Below are positions 48,151-57,402 of a stretch of 64,000 nt of DNA, piece by piece (position 1 is the first letter of the stretch; each line of letters opens with the position of its first letter). Under the pieces are notes generated by a model. The model saw only the letters and a program-made list of their open reading frames with translations, was not told the origin of the DNA and ran no database searches. Source of the DNA: Candidatus Poribacteria bacterium (lineage in GTDB: Bacteria > Poribacteria > WGA-4E > PCPOR2b); NCBI GenBank assembly GCA_022822785.1, contig JAJEAL010000093.1, positions 1 through 64,000 on the forward strand, read 5' to 3'. The position numbers and the translations under genes were made by a program.

Positions 48151-49359
48151 GTGGTCAACCCAGAAGCAATTGAGACTGCAAAAGAACATTTTGGAACCGT
48201 TTTGCAGCAACAGCTCGAGCGAGTCGAAAAGCTTAAACAAGCACCAGATTGGACAGACTATAGCTCCATTTCGCCAATTATTATTGGTATGCTCGGAGGC
48301 GACGGCATCGGGCCGACAATCAGTGCTGAGACCCAGCGTGTGCTTGAATATCTCCTGCGTGCCCCAGTCAACAGCGGGAACGTCGAGTTTCGGGTAATAG
48401 AAGGGCTCACCATTGAAAACCGGGCTGCACAGATGCAATCAATACCGGACGATGTGCTTGAGGAGATCAAGGGGTGCCACGTAACGCTAAAGGGCCCAAC
48501 ACATACACCGGAACAGGGCGACGGATGGCCCAACCTTGAGAGTGCGAACGTCTCCATGCGTAAATCACTTGACCTGTTCGCCAATGTTCGCCCGGTACGT
48601 GTTCCCGCTGAAAACATTGACTGGACCTTTTTCCGTGAGAACACTGAAGATATGTATGCGGTCGGCAGCCAAGGTATCAATATCACCGATGACTTGGGGA
48701 TAGATTTTCGTGTTATCACCAGCCAAGGGTCTGAACGGATCATCGAGGCAGCCTTTGCTCACGCGAAACGGACAGGCAAAACGAAGGTAACTGTTGTTAC
48801 AAAGGCAAACATTGTTAAAACAACCGATGGTAAGTTTCTCGACTGTGCCCGGCAAATTGCACAACGCTATCCGGAAATCGAATGGGATAGTTGGTACATC
48901 GATATCATGACCGCAGCGCTGATAAATCCGGCACGTCAACAGGATTTCCAAGTCCTTGTGCTCCCCAACCTCTACGGCGACATTTTGACTGACGAGGCAG
49001 CGCAGATTCAGGGCGGCGTTGGCACCGCTGGCAGCGCGAATATCGGCAAACAGTATGCCATGTTCGAGGCGATTCACGGGAGTGCCCCGCGAATGGTACA
49101 AGAAGGAAGGGCACAATATGCTGACCCAAGCTCTCTTATCCGCGCGGGTGCCATGATGCTTGAACATATCGGATTTGATGAACTCGGTCAAAAGCTGCAC
49201 AAAGCGCTCGACATCTGCGGACAGTATGAACGCAAAATTGTCATGACCGGGCGTAACACAGGCGCAACCAGCGAGGCGTTCGGCAACTACATCATGGAAA
49301 CAGTCGAAGATGCAAGCGTTGAAGCGCGATGGGAAGACTATGTGAACGCAGACGGATAA
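48151..49359 (+). CDS. Isocitrate dehydrogenase (isocitrate/isopropylmalate family)
   Basis: A 402-residue oxidative decarboxylase making 2-oxoglutarate. IIIGMLGGDGIGPTISAE is the start of the fold; NVSMRKSLDLFANVRPVRV contains the serine and arginines that bind substrate; FFRENTEDMYAVG and LPNLYGDILTDEAAQIQGGV supply the metal aspartates and the tyrosine. An N-terminal extension of about 45 residues is unusual for the family. Isopropylmalate dehydrogenase is less likely given the neighbours. The GTG at 48151 is preceded by AAGGAG. Confidence 0.9.
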   Translation: MVNPEAIETAKEHFGTVLQQQLERVEKLKQAPDWTDYSSISPIIIGMLGGDGIGPTISAETQRVLEYLLRAPVNSGNVEFRVIEGLTIENRAAQMQSIPDDVLEEIKGCHVTLKGPTHTPEQGDGWPNLESANVSMRKSLDLFANVRPVRVPAENIDWTFFRENTEDMYAVGSQGINITDDLGIDFRVITSQGSERIIEAAFAHAKRTGKTKVTVVTKANIVKTTDGKFLDCARQIAQRYPEIEWDSWYIDIMTAALINPARQQDFQVLVLPNLYGDILTDEAAQIQGGVGTAGSANIGKQYAMFEAIHGSAPRMVQEGRAQYADPSSLIRAGAMMLEHIGFDELGQKLHKALDICGQYERKIVMTGRNTGATSEAFGNYIMETVEDASVEARWEDYVNADG

Positions 49360-49523
49360 TTGAGGTAATGCGTAACGAGCAATAGATTATCCACACAACC
49401 ACTATCATTTGTAGACAGCTTTTTACGCATCAGGTATTACGGATTATTTTTTTAGAGCACAGTGCAATCAGCAGTAACTTATTGCTACAATGTTTCATTT
49501 TTAATTTATCATAGGAAGAACAA

Positions 49524-50450
49524 ATGGCTAGAAAAAAAATTAGTGTAATTGGTGCGGGAAACGTTGGCGCGACCGCCGCACTGTTCATCGCACAGAAACA
49601 GCTTGGCGATGTCGTAATGGTGGACATCATCGATGGCGTCCCGCAAGGAAAAAGCTTAGACATGGCACAGGCGTCACCCGTTGAGATGTTCGATGCACGT
49701 GTCACAGGTTCAACAGGTTACGAAGAGACAGCACACTCCGACTTAGTGATTATCACCTCTGGATCACCCCGCAAGCCGGGAATGACGCGCGAAGATCTGT
49801 TGCAAACAAACGCAAACATCGTTGGCAGCGTCACGGAAAATGTCGTGAAGCACTCGCCGGATTGCATCATTGTGATGTTGACCAATCCGTTGGATATTAT
49901 GACCTATCATGCGTGGAAGGTTTCGGGATTCTCGTCCAATCGAGTGGTTGGACAGGCGGGTGTACTCGATTCAGCGCGTTTCCGTTACTTCATCTCCCTT
50001 GAACTGGGTGTGTCTGTTGAAGATATCAGTGCGCTTGTGATGGGAGGCCATGGAGATACGATGGTGCCCCTACCACGTTACACAACGGTTGGCGGAATCC
50101 CAATTACGCAACTTATAGCTGCAGAGCGGATTGAGGAGATGGCACAACGTACGCGCGACGGCGGCGCAGAAGTAGTCGATCTCCTAAAAACGAGTGGTTA
50201 CTATGCGGCGGGGGCATCGCTCGCGCAGATGGCGGATGCAATTATTCGTGACAAAAAACGACTCATTCCTTGTGCAGCACACCTGACCGGACAGTTCGGT
50301 ATCAACGACCTATATATCGGCGTTCCAATTAAATTGGGAGCGGACGGCGTCGAGCAAATCATCGAAGTCGATTTAACCGATGATGAAATCCAAGCGTTGC
50401 AAACATCGGCTCAAACGTATCGCGAAGGGATTGAGCTGCTGGGGTACTAA
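49524..50450 (+). CDS. mdh: Malate dehydrogenase
   Basis: NAD-dependent malate to oxaloacetate interconversion. ISVIGAGNVGATAALFIAQK is the NAD-binding motif, TSGSPRKPGMTRED the substrate loop with its arginines, MLTNPLDIMTYHAWK the next conserved block, and MGGHGDTMVPLPRY carries the catalytic histidine. At 308 residues it is of the lactate-dehydrogenase-like bacterial type. AGGA before ATG 49524. A hairpin repeat starts right at the stop codon, and larC follows. Confidence 0.96.
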   Translation: MARKKISVIGAGNVGATAALFIAQKQLGDVVMVDIIDGVPQGKSLDMAQASPVEMFDARVTGSTGYEETAHSDLVIITSGSPRKPGMTREDLLQTNANIVGSVTENVVKHSPDCIIVMLTNPLDIMTYHAWKVSGFSSNRVVGQAGVLDSARFRYFISLELGVSVEDISALVMGGHGDTMVPLPRYTTVGGIPITQLIAAERIEEMAQRTRDGGAEVVDLLKTSGYYAAGASLAQMADAIIRDKKRLIPCAAHLTGQFGINDLYIGVPIKLGADGVEQIIEVDLTDDEIQALQTSAQTYREGIELLGY

Positions 50451-50489
50451 CACGAAGAGAAACCGAGTTTTTGGCAAAAACTCGGTTTC
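50451..50489. repeat. ACTCGGTTTC hairpin repeat, copy 3 (mdh 3' end)
   Basis: CACGAAGA, then GAAACCGAGTTTTTG paired with CAAAAACTCGGTTTC. It begins at the first base after the mdh stop and so may end mdh transcripts before larC. Confidence 0.75.
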
Positions 50490-50551
50490 TGCTGCACCAC
50501 AGAATATATACAAAGTCCCCATCCAAATTTGCCAGCCAAAAGGAGAACAGG

Positions 50552-51813
50552 TTGAAAATTGCCTATTTCGATTGTTTCTCAGGGATCAGCGGAGATATGG
50601 TACTCGGTGCCTTGGTTGATGCGGGTGTCGATCCAGAGGCATTGAGCACAGAATTAGCCAAGTTGAAGCTCGACGAATTTTCTCTGCGTTTCGAGAAAGT
50701 CACGAAACACAGCATCAGCGGCACACACGTCGTTGTGGAAACAGAAGATTTCACTGAGGATTGGCACGGGCACAATCATTCTCCAACGAAGAATCACCAT
50801 CACACCCACGACCATGATCACGACCACGAACATCATGATCACTCGCATACGCACGGTCCAAGCCGGCACCTCTCCGATATTTTTACTATTCTGGACAACA
50901 GCGACCTTGAAGACGCAATCATCAATCGTGCAAAGCGAATATTTGATCGACTAGCAGCAGCAGAAGCGAAAATCCACAACACCTCCAAAGATCAGGTGCA
51001 CCTACACGAAGTGAGCGGCATCGACGCGATTGTGGATATCGTTGGTGCTGTCGCCGGACTACACCTGCTAGCGGTCGATGAGATCTACGCCTCTCCACTA
51101 TCGCTCGGTGGAGGCTTCGTCCGATGCGCCCATGGACTTATGCCTGTCCCCGCACCGGGGACGATGGAGCTGCTGCGCGATGTGCCCGTCCGACAGACCG
51201 AAATCCGAAAAGAGTTGGTAACCCCCACCGGCGCAGCCATTATCACGACGCTTGCGGATGGCTTCGGCACAATGCCGGAGGTGACCATCAACAGTATCGG
51301 CTATGGCGCCGGCACACGTAACCTTGAGGAACAACCGAACCTCTTGCGGCTATGTGTCGGTAAAAAAAAAGCGGTGAGGGTGATCAGGTCTGTGTGATTG
51401 AAACCAACCTCGACGATATGTCGCCAGAGATTGCAGGCTACCTGATGGAGCAGCTCTTTGAACGGGGCGCCCTCGACGTTTTCATGACACCGATTTTTAT
51501 GAAGAAAGGACGCCCGGCGACGAAATTGAGCGTTCTTTGTACACCCTCCCTCCGTGATGCCTTGAGCGAGATGCTGCTCGTAGAAACAACCACGTTTGGC
51601 GTCAGATACCACACCGTTAACCGATTAAAACTCACCCGTGATTTTGTTGATATCCAGACGCAATGGGGAATCGTACGTGCGAAGTGCGGATATTTGGAGG
51701 GACAGTTAATTAAAACAGTCCCCGAATACGAAGATTGCAAGCGGCTTGCGGAGCAACATAGTGTCCCACTTAGAGAGGTCTATGAAGAAGCAATCCGACA
51801 GATAGGCAGATGA
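50552..51813 (+). CDS. larC: Nickel-pincer cofactor nickel insertase LarC, with internal frameshift
   Basis: LarC inserts nickel into the pincer nucleotide cofactor of lactate racemase-type enzymes. The first frame (50552-51397) begins KIAYFDCFSGISGDM and includes a histidine-rich stretch (HDHDHDHEHHDHSHTH). It ends in VRVIRSV. The second frame (to 51813) carries ETNLDDMSPEIAGYLMEQ, the usual continuation. A run of nine A's (51362-51370) joins them: slipping back one base gives GKKKSGEGDQVCVIETNLDD without a stop, and the -1 frame is closed by TAA at 51361-51363. Lactobacillus larC is made by programmed frameshifting, so a real -1 shift is likely. AGGAG precedes the TTG start. Confidence 0.9.
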
Positions 51814-51883
51814 GCGAAGTTTTGAGCTGAGGGTGTTCGGGATTACCTACTGACACTTATCTTTCTATTCACGACAAAATGGC

Positions 51884-51922
51884 GCGGGGCAAGATGTCCC
51901 ACCTACGGTTGGTTAGGGTACG
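51884..51922. repeat. Dispersed repeat, copy B
   Basis: CGGGGCAAGATGTCCCACCT matches the copy at 3096-3134 in most positions. It lies within the apparent N-terminal extension of the following gene, supporting a start downstream at 51930. Confidence 0.4.
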
Positions 51923-51929
51923 CGAAATT

Positions 51930-53357
51930 ATGAACTGGAAAGACAAAACCATCTTCATCGGCGACAATCTCCACATCATGCGGGGGATGAATAGCGATAG
52001 TGTAGATCTCATCTACCTCGATCCGCCGTTCAATTCTAACCGCAACTACGCTGCCCCCATCGGCAGCCGAGCCGCCGGCGCCGCCTTCAAAGACACCTGG
52101 ACACTTTCCGACGTTGACCAAGCTGAACACGGCGAACTTGCCGAGGGTGCACCACCCCTGCACACAATGATACAAGCAGCGCGAGAAATACACGGAAAGG
52201 GAATGCAAAGCTACCTGATTATGATGTCCACCCGCCTGCTGGAGATGGAACGCATCCTGAAAGACACCGGCAGCATCTACCTCCACTGTGATTCAACAGC
52301 GAGCCATTATCTGAAGTTAGTGATGGATACGGTGTTTGGAAAGGATAACTTTCGGAATGAGGTGATTTGGAAGCGGACATCAGCACATAACGACCCCGGT
52401 AGATTCGGACGCATCCACGATACCCTCCTTTATTATGTTAAGGGAGAGAGCGCGACGTGGAATATACAGTATGAAACACATGATCCAGACTACATTAGCA
52501 AAAACTATCGTCGTAAAGATGCTCGTGGACACTATAGTATTGGAGATCTCACGGGGCCAGGAACGACCCAAGGGGAGTCCGGCCAACCGTGGCGTAATGT
52601 TGACCCCACAGACATCGGGCGATGTTGGTCTGTGCCGCGCGCCGGGGCGTATTCCGAATATATCGAAAAACATTTCATTCCAAACTACAGACAAATATCG
52701 AGTGTACATGACCGTCTAAACGCCCTTGATAAGGTTGGACTGATTTATTGGCCCGATAGAGGGACAATGCCAAGACTCAAGCGATATTTGGCTGCTAGCC
52801 CGGGGCGTCTGCTACAGGATATAATTGTTGACATCAATCAGCTTGGGGCAACTGCCAAAGAACGCACCGGCTACCCTACGCAGAAACCTATCGCACTGCT
52901 AGAGCGCATTATCAAAGCTAGTAGTAACCCCGGCGATGTCGTGTTTGACCCCTTCTGTGGGTGTGCCACGACGTTGGTGGCGGCGGACCGGTTGCAACGG
53001 TCATGGGTAGGGATTGACATTTCACCAAAGGCGGCGGAGTTGGTAGTAGAGCGGATTAAGGCAGATCAAGGTCTATTCCCGGAGATTGTCCATCGTGACG
53101 ACTACCCCAAGCGCACTGACATGGGCGATACACCGCCGGCACGGACGCATAAACACACGCTTTTTGGATTGCAGGAGGGGATATGTGGAGGTTGTGGGAT
53201 TTTCTTCCCGTTTCGGAATTTGACGATTGATCACAAAATTCCGCGCAGTAAGGGGGGAACCGACCACTTTGATAACTTATGGCTGTTGTGTGGGGCGTGC
53301 AATTCTGCGAAGGGGACAGGAACGGTAGCGGAATTACGAGCGAAGTTAAATCAATAG
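51930..53357 (+). CDS. Site-specific DNA methyltransferase fused to an HNH domain
   Basis: A 475-residue protein with an adenine or cytosine-N4 methyltransferase core in beta-class order: catalytic LDPPFNSNRNY near residue 35, then the FDPFCGCATTLVAADRL motif I about 330 residues on, with the YPTQKP motif between. The C-terminal 80 residues are an HNH endonuclease domain: CGGCGIFFP, TIDHKIPRSKGGTDHFDNLW and CGACNSAKG, with zinc cysteines and the catalytic His. No separate restriction partner is adjacent, so both activities may lie in one chain. ATG 51930 is chosen because the earlier 17 codons come from a repeat. Confidence 0.85.
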   Translation: MNWKDKTIFIGDNLHIMRGMNSDSVDLIYLDPPFNSNRNYAAPIGSRAAGAAFKDTWTLSDVDQAEHGELAEGAPPLHTMIQAAREIHGKGMQSYLIMMSTRLLEMERILKDTGSIYLHCDSTASHYLKLVMDTVFGKDNFRNEVIWKRTSAHNDPGRFGRIHDTLLYYVKGESATWNIQYETHDPDYISKNYRRKDARGHYSIGDLTGPGTTQGESGQPWRNVDPTDIGRCWSVPRAGAYSEYIEKHFIPNYRQISSVHDRLNALDKVGLIYWPDRGTMPRLKRYLAASPGRLLQDIIVDINQLGATAKERTGYPTQKPIALLERIIKASSNPGDVVFDPFCGCATTLVAADRLQRSWVGIDISPKAAELVVERIKADQGLFPEIVHRDDYPKRTDMGDTPPARTHKHTLFGLQEGICGGCGIFFPFRNLTIDHKIPRSKGGTDHFDNLWLLCGACNSAKGTGTVAELRAKLNQ

Positions 53358-53557
53358 GATAGGGAATTAAAGATTACAAGAGGGGATTTTAGGAAAGGAA
53401 TGGAAACGAAAGTATTTATGATTAGATGTTTGGCGGCTGCTGATTCTGCAGTAGTACAGAGTAGCAGAACACGCTGTCTTAATAAGTCGGGCAAGATGCT
53501 GTAACCATTGTGCGGTTTACGGCACACGGCGTGTGCCTACTACTTTGCCAACAGCAC

Positions 53558-53794
53558 CTAATTATCAGAATTACCAAAACCCTCAAAAACACCCGCCACC
53601 GATGAATACTGTGCCAACTTGACGATGAAGCCCAACAAAAGGAGCGGCACCGCAATAAGCGCAATCAGTATAATAATCCCCCAGATCCACGTCTTCTTAC
53701 CCCGGTCCGTTTTGGCAATCTCTGCCAGCTTTGAAATGAGTATCCCCGCCCCGATTATCACCATCGCAACAAAACCGAAGACCAACGCAATCAT
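53558..53794 (-). CDS. Small two-helix membrane protein of unknown function
   Basis: Seventy-eight residues with two hydrophobic segments (FGFVAMVIIGAGILIS and IIILIALIAVPLLLLGFIV) joined by a positively charged loop (KTDRGKKTW). GGGGGAG sits just before the ATG at 53794, which supports translation. No family is recognised. It lies downstream of the TPP-enzyme gene on the same strand. Confidence 0.65.
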   Translation of the reverse strand: MIALVFGFVAMVIIGAGILISKLAEIAKTDRGKKTWIWGIIILIALIAVPLLLLGFIVKLAQYSSVAGVFEGFGNSDN

Positions 53795-53845
53795 GGTTCT
53801 CCCCCTCTAGACAAACCAACAACCTTACGCATCACTCGTCACGCA

Positions 53846-55480
53846 TTAATCTTCCATCCGGTGCGGCTTGAGGATTAAATCATCGTATTCCGCCGGATCA
53901 ACAAACGCTTCGACAATCACAGGGGCGTTCATTCCAAATGCTTTAATCAATGCGGAACGATATGTTTCTTCATCCTTTGCAGCAAGGACAGGGACACCAA
54001 AATAGGTATGGGCAGCGCTATAAGCCTCACCGAAAAGGCGGGTGCCGTATTGCGGAAAACCTTTCCGTTCCTGCTTAATCTTGATCAACTGGAGATTCCG
54101 ATCCGTCAGCACCACAAACACGATAGGGGTCCCTAAATTGATAGCGGTGACCATCTCTCCCGCCATCATCAAAAACCCGCCATCGCCGGTCACGCACGCG
54201 ACCTGTCGATCTGGACAGCACAGCTTCGCAGCAATCGCCGCCGGAATCCCAAATCCCATTGATGACCCTCCGTTTGTCATAATCTGATTGCCCCAACGAT
54301 AGGTCTTCCAAAGCTGTCCGATGAGGTGGGTGTGCGCGCCGACATCACACGTCATAATCCCATTGTCAGGAAGTACCTCCCGTAAAATATTCAAGGCGTG
54401 GTGTGGCGAAAAATTTGGGGTATCGGGCGAGAGGTTAGCAAACAGTTTTTTCTTGCGATCCTGGAGTTCCTCAAGGCACCAATCATAGTCAAACCTTGGA
54501 AAACGTAGCATCGCCTCAAGCGTTTGACGGATGTCACCGATGACCTCATAGACCTCGTAACTGGAATCAATATCGGCAGCAGCGGTATCAATATGGATGA
54601 TCGGGGCATCTGGTAACCACTCTTCGTAATTGAATTCCACGACATCGTAGCCGATAGCGATAACCAAATCAGCTTCACTATGTGTCTTCGCCACCTGATC
54701 AGATAGCGCGTGGAAGAGCACACCGGCGTAGTAAGGGCTCTCCTCAGAAACTATCCCCTTCGCCATCGGTGTGAGAACCACCGGGAGGCTCTGTTTCTCC
54801 ACAAATTGGTTCACAACTGCGTGAGCGTCAGCGCGTGTCACACTCAAACCCAATGCAACAATCGGCTTTTCCGCTGATCTCATCAGCTGCTCAACCTGTT
54901 GTATTGACTCAACCGTGGGCACAACCGCTCGACGCTGATGCCCCACCGCGTCCCCGATAACAGGCTCACAATCGGGGATAGACATCTCTCCAAGCTCTGA
55001 CGGGATGCCGAGATGGACGGGCCCCGGGACCTCCTGACAGGCAATATCAACAGCTTTGACCACTGTTTCGCACAGGTTGTCCGCAGAAAGTTCCACAGTC
55101 CACTTCGAGAGCGGTTGAAAAAGCGCTTGATGGTCTATTTTCATCTGAGTCATCCGCGTCCGCATCGCTGTTGGAACTTGCGAGGTCAGCGCGAGTACCG
55201 GTGACCGATCTAGCAGCGCGTTGGCAATTCCCGTGCTCAGATTCGTAGCGCCGGGACCGAAAGTCCCGTAACAAGCACCCGGTTTGCCTGTCAACCGTGC
55301 ACACACATCAGCCATAAATCCCGCAGACGCTTCATTGCTGACTAATACGAACTCTACATCGCTCCGACGCATCGCCTCCATAAACGGCGTCCACGGCCCA
55401 CTGGGGATGCCAAAAATATATCGAATACCAAAATCGTCCAACATCTGAATTAGTGTTTCCGCAAATGTTTTCAATGCCAC
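53846..55480 (-). CDS. Thiamine pyrophosphate-dependent enzyme (acetolactate synthase large subunit-like)
   Basis: A 544-residue ThDP enzyme with the three-domain layout of acetolactate synthase, oxalyl-CoA decarboxylase and glyoxylate carboligase. The cofactor-activating glutamate is in LVSNEASAGFMADV; the ThDP-binding motif is VTGDGGFLM ending in a NLQLIK segment; the acceptor side has GTFGPGATNLSTGI. The conserved arginine and FAD contacts of true acetolactate synthase cannot be judged by eye and no small-subunit gene is adjacent, so the substrate is open. GGAGG six bases before GTG 55480 sets the start. Confidence 0.85.
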   Translation of the reverse strand: MALKTFAETLIQMLDDFGIRYIFGIPSGPWTPFMEAMRRSDVEFVLVSNEASAGFMADVCARLTGKPGACYGTFGPGATNLSTGIANALLDRSPVLALTSQVPTAMRTRMTQMKIDHQALFQPLSKWTVELSADNLCETVVKAVDIACQEVPGPVHLGIPSELGEMSIPDCEPVIGDAVGHQRRAVVPTVESIQQVEQLMRSAEKPIVALGLSVTRADAHAVVNQFVEKQSLPVVLTPMAKGIVSEESPYYAGVLFHALSDQVAKTHSEADLVIAIGYDVVEFNYEEWLPDAPIIHIDTAAADIDSSYEVYEVIGDIRQTLEAMLRFPRFDYDWCLEELQDRKKKLFANLSPDTPNFSPHHALNILREVLPDNGIMTCDVGAHTHLIGQLWKTYRWGNQIMTNGGSSMGFGIPAAIAAKLCCPDRQVACVTGDGGFLMMAGEMVTAINLGTPIVFVVLTDRNLQLIKIKQERKGFPQYGTRLFGEAYSAAHTYFGVPVLAAKDEETYRSALIKAFGMNAPVIVEAFVDPAEYDDLILKPHRMED

Positions 55481-55620
55481 AGATCTCCTCCACCTCAATT
55501 TTTTTTATCCTACCACACCGTAGCTAAAACGTCAACGAATTACCACGATTTTTGATTGCACACTAGCCGTCAGGCGTGGTATCATAACATTGGTCTGTTC
55601 AGGTAAAATGGAGGCGAAAG

Positions 55621-56394
55621 ATGCGCTTTGACAACCGAGTCGCGTTTGTAACAGGCGGAGGGGGACCACTTGGAATTGGTAGGGCAGCATGTCTGGCATT
55701 TGCGCGTGAAGGGGCAGCTGTCGTCGTGGCAGGTGGACGGACAGCGGATGGGGTTGCCGCAGAAATTCAGGACGAAGGCGGTAAAGCAATCGCCATACCG
55801 CTAGATGTGACTGTTCCTAAGCAAGTGCAAGCCGCTGTTGATACCACCGTTGAAACATTCGGACGATTGGACATCCTGTTCAATAATGCCGGTATTCTAG
55901 GCAGAAGTAAATTGTTTGAAATAACGGCTGAAGATTTCAATCGCGTTATGGCTGTTAACGTTACAGGCTGTCTGTTGTGTGCTCAAGCCGCAGCGAGGGT
56001 GATGCGTAAGCAAGGGATTCGCGGACGTATTATCAATAATTCCTCAATTTACGCGGAAGAATCGCACGCAGGTGTCCTCAATTACTGCGTTAGCAAAGCG
56101 GCGTTGAACCGACTGACCCGTAGCCTTGCCCTTGAATTGCGTCCCTACGGAATTACCGTCAATGCGATTGCTCCCGGTGGTGGTGCCCCCACAGGCATTA
56201 ATTCCCCGCAGAATCTGCCACAGGATAATTCCTTGCCAGACCTGCCCCGCGCTCCAGTCGACGGGCCTCCGCTAGATCGGCGGGCAACGGTGTGGGACTA
56301 CATCGGCGCGGTGCTATTCCTCGCCTCCGATGACGCGGCTTATATAAGCGGCGATATCATGACAATTGACGGCGGTGCGGTCGCCCGTCGATGA
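55621..56394 (+). CDS. Short-chain dehydrogenase/reductase
   Basis: A 257-residue NAD(P)-dependent oxidoreductase of the classical SDR family. FVTGGGGPLGIGRAA is the cofactor loop (TGxxxGxG), ILFNNAGILG the NNAG motif, NNSSIYAEESHAG supplies the serine and LNYCVSKAALNRL the YxxxK pair. The C terminus ends with SGDIMTIDGGAVARR, typical of the 3-oxoacyl-ACP reductase-like group. GGAGG precedes the ATG at 55621. It diverges from the ThDP-enzyme gene; substrate unknown. Confidence 0.92.
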   Translation: MRFDNRVAFVTGGGGPLGIGRAACLAFAREGAAVVVAGGRTADGVAAEIQDEGGKAIAIPLDVTVPKQVQAAVDTTVETFGRLDILFNNAGILGRSKLFEITAEDFNRVMAVNVTGCLLCAQAAARVMRKQGIRGRIINNSSIYAEESHAGVLNYCVSKAALNRLTRSLALELRPYGITVNAIAPGGGAPTGINSPQNLPQDNSLPDLPRAPVDGPPLDRRATVWDYIGAVLFLASDDAAYISGDIMTIDGGAVARR

Positions 56395-56443
56395 GCATTA
56401 GTTGACTACATAGAAGCCGACGCGAAGAAACGAAGAATTATTC

Positions 56444-56851
56444 GTGATTGAATTTATTAAAACTCACAAGGTGCTGTTTTTTCTAATTCTACCTATAATC
56501 GTTGTTGTCACGACTTTTGCAACGTTTGCAAGTATTTCGATGCTGCTTATTTCGTTACCGTCGGACTATTTCACTCGGAAGAAACGGGTAAGCCGTATAA
56601 AGAATCCGGTTCTACGTCTATTTCTGTGCATCCTGAAAAATGTGTGCGGTGCAGTCTTTTTGATTGCCGGATTCATCATGATATTTACGCCGGGGCCAGG
56701 TATTCTAAGCGCGCTTGTTGGCGTCATCCTTTGTGATTTCCCCGGTAAGCGCACGGTAGAACGCAAGATTATTGCACGTCCACGTGTGCTATCTATGACA
56801 AATCGGATTCGAGCGCGATATAACCGCCCGCTAATTGTGTTAGACGATTAG
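56444..56851 (+). CDS. PGPGW-type small membrane protein
   Basis: A 135-residue membrane protein. Two hydrophobic spans (VLFFLILPIIVVVTTFATFA and CGAVFLIAGFIMIFTPGPGI) bracket a basic loop; the motif FTPGPGILSALVGVIL matches the PGPGW family, which is of unknown function, though tryptophan is replaced here by isoleucine. The start is GTG at 56444. It stands just upstream of the nuo promoter region. Confidence 0.75.
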   Translation: MIEFIKTHKVLFFLILPIIVVVTTFATFASISMLLISLPSDYFTRKKRVSRIKNPVLRLFLCILKNVCGAVFLIAGFIMIFTPGPGILSALVGVILCDFPGKRTVERKIIARPRVLSMTNRIRARYNRPLIVLDD

Positions 56852-56884
56852 ACAAGAATTTATCCGTTTTTGCTGAAAAAAGAC

Positions 56885-56913
56885 TTGACACCTTTTTCAA
56901 AATGTGAAATAAT
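56885..56913 (+). promoter_or_regulatory. Sigma-70 promoter of the nuo operon
   Basis: TTGACA at 56885-56890 and AATAAT at 56908-56913 with the ideal 17-base spacer. It is 120 bases upstream of nuoA, which heads the operon. Confidence 0.65.
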
Positions 56914-56928
56914 ACTCCTTCGGAAATT

Positions 56929-56957
56929 ATGGGCTGAAAATGAGCCCATTCTTTTTT
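56929..56957 (+). terminator. Hairpin and T run in the nuo leader (possible attenuator)
   Basis: ATGGGCT and AGCCCAT pair around a 7-base loop and are followed by TCTTTTTT. It lies only about ten bases after the expected transcription start of the nuo promoter. It may instead end transcripts coming from the upstream gene. Confidence 0.5.
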
Positions 56958-57033
56958 GGCTTGAGCATGTGAAACATTTCACAACCTATATCCAACAACC
57001 CTAATTTTTGCCTGAAAACGCAACGCAGCTCAA

Positions 57034-57402
57034 ATGTTGACTGATTACTTACCCATACTGTTGTTACTAATTTTTGCTATCGGCTTTGCGGGAGTGAACC
57101 TTGCCCTGACTCACCTCGTCGGCCCAAAAAAATCAACGCAGGCCAAACTCTCCGTTTATGAATCTGGCGTTCAACCGGTCGGAGACACCCGGCAAAGGAT
57201 TTCCATCCGCTTTGGACTCATCGCAATGCTCTTTATCATTTTTGATATCGAGGTCGTTTTCCTATATCCATGGGCAATTGTCTTTAAGAAATTTACAGAG
57301 ACCAGCGGCTATTTTATCCTAATTGAGATGCTAGTCTTTATCGGCATCCTCTTTTTAGGTTATATCTACGCTTGGAAGAAAGGCGGTCTATCGTGGGATT
57401 AG
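57034..57402 (+). CDS. nuoA: NADH-quinone oxidoreductase subunit A
   Basis: A 122-residue membrane subunit of complex I with three hydrophobic segments. The conserved region [20 protein letters not shown] and the acidic [20 protein letters not shown] block are diagnostic. It helps form the junction between the hydrophilic arm and the membrane arm. It heads the nuo operon and its end overlaps nuoB by 10 bases. Confidence 0.95.
   Translation: MLTDYLPILLLLIFAIGFAGVNLALTHLVGPKKSTQAKLSVYESGVQPVGDTRQRISIRFGLIAMLFIIFDIEVVFLYPWAIVFKKFTETSGYFILIEMLVFIGILFLGYIYAWKKGGLSWD

Noticed and set aside
51361-51397. larC as a simple pseudogene
   Set aside because: Both halves are fully conserved, the frame junction falls precisely in an A9 run, and frameshifting is known for this gene, so decay is less likely than recoding or a homopolymer error.
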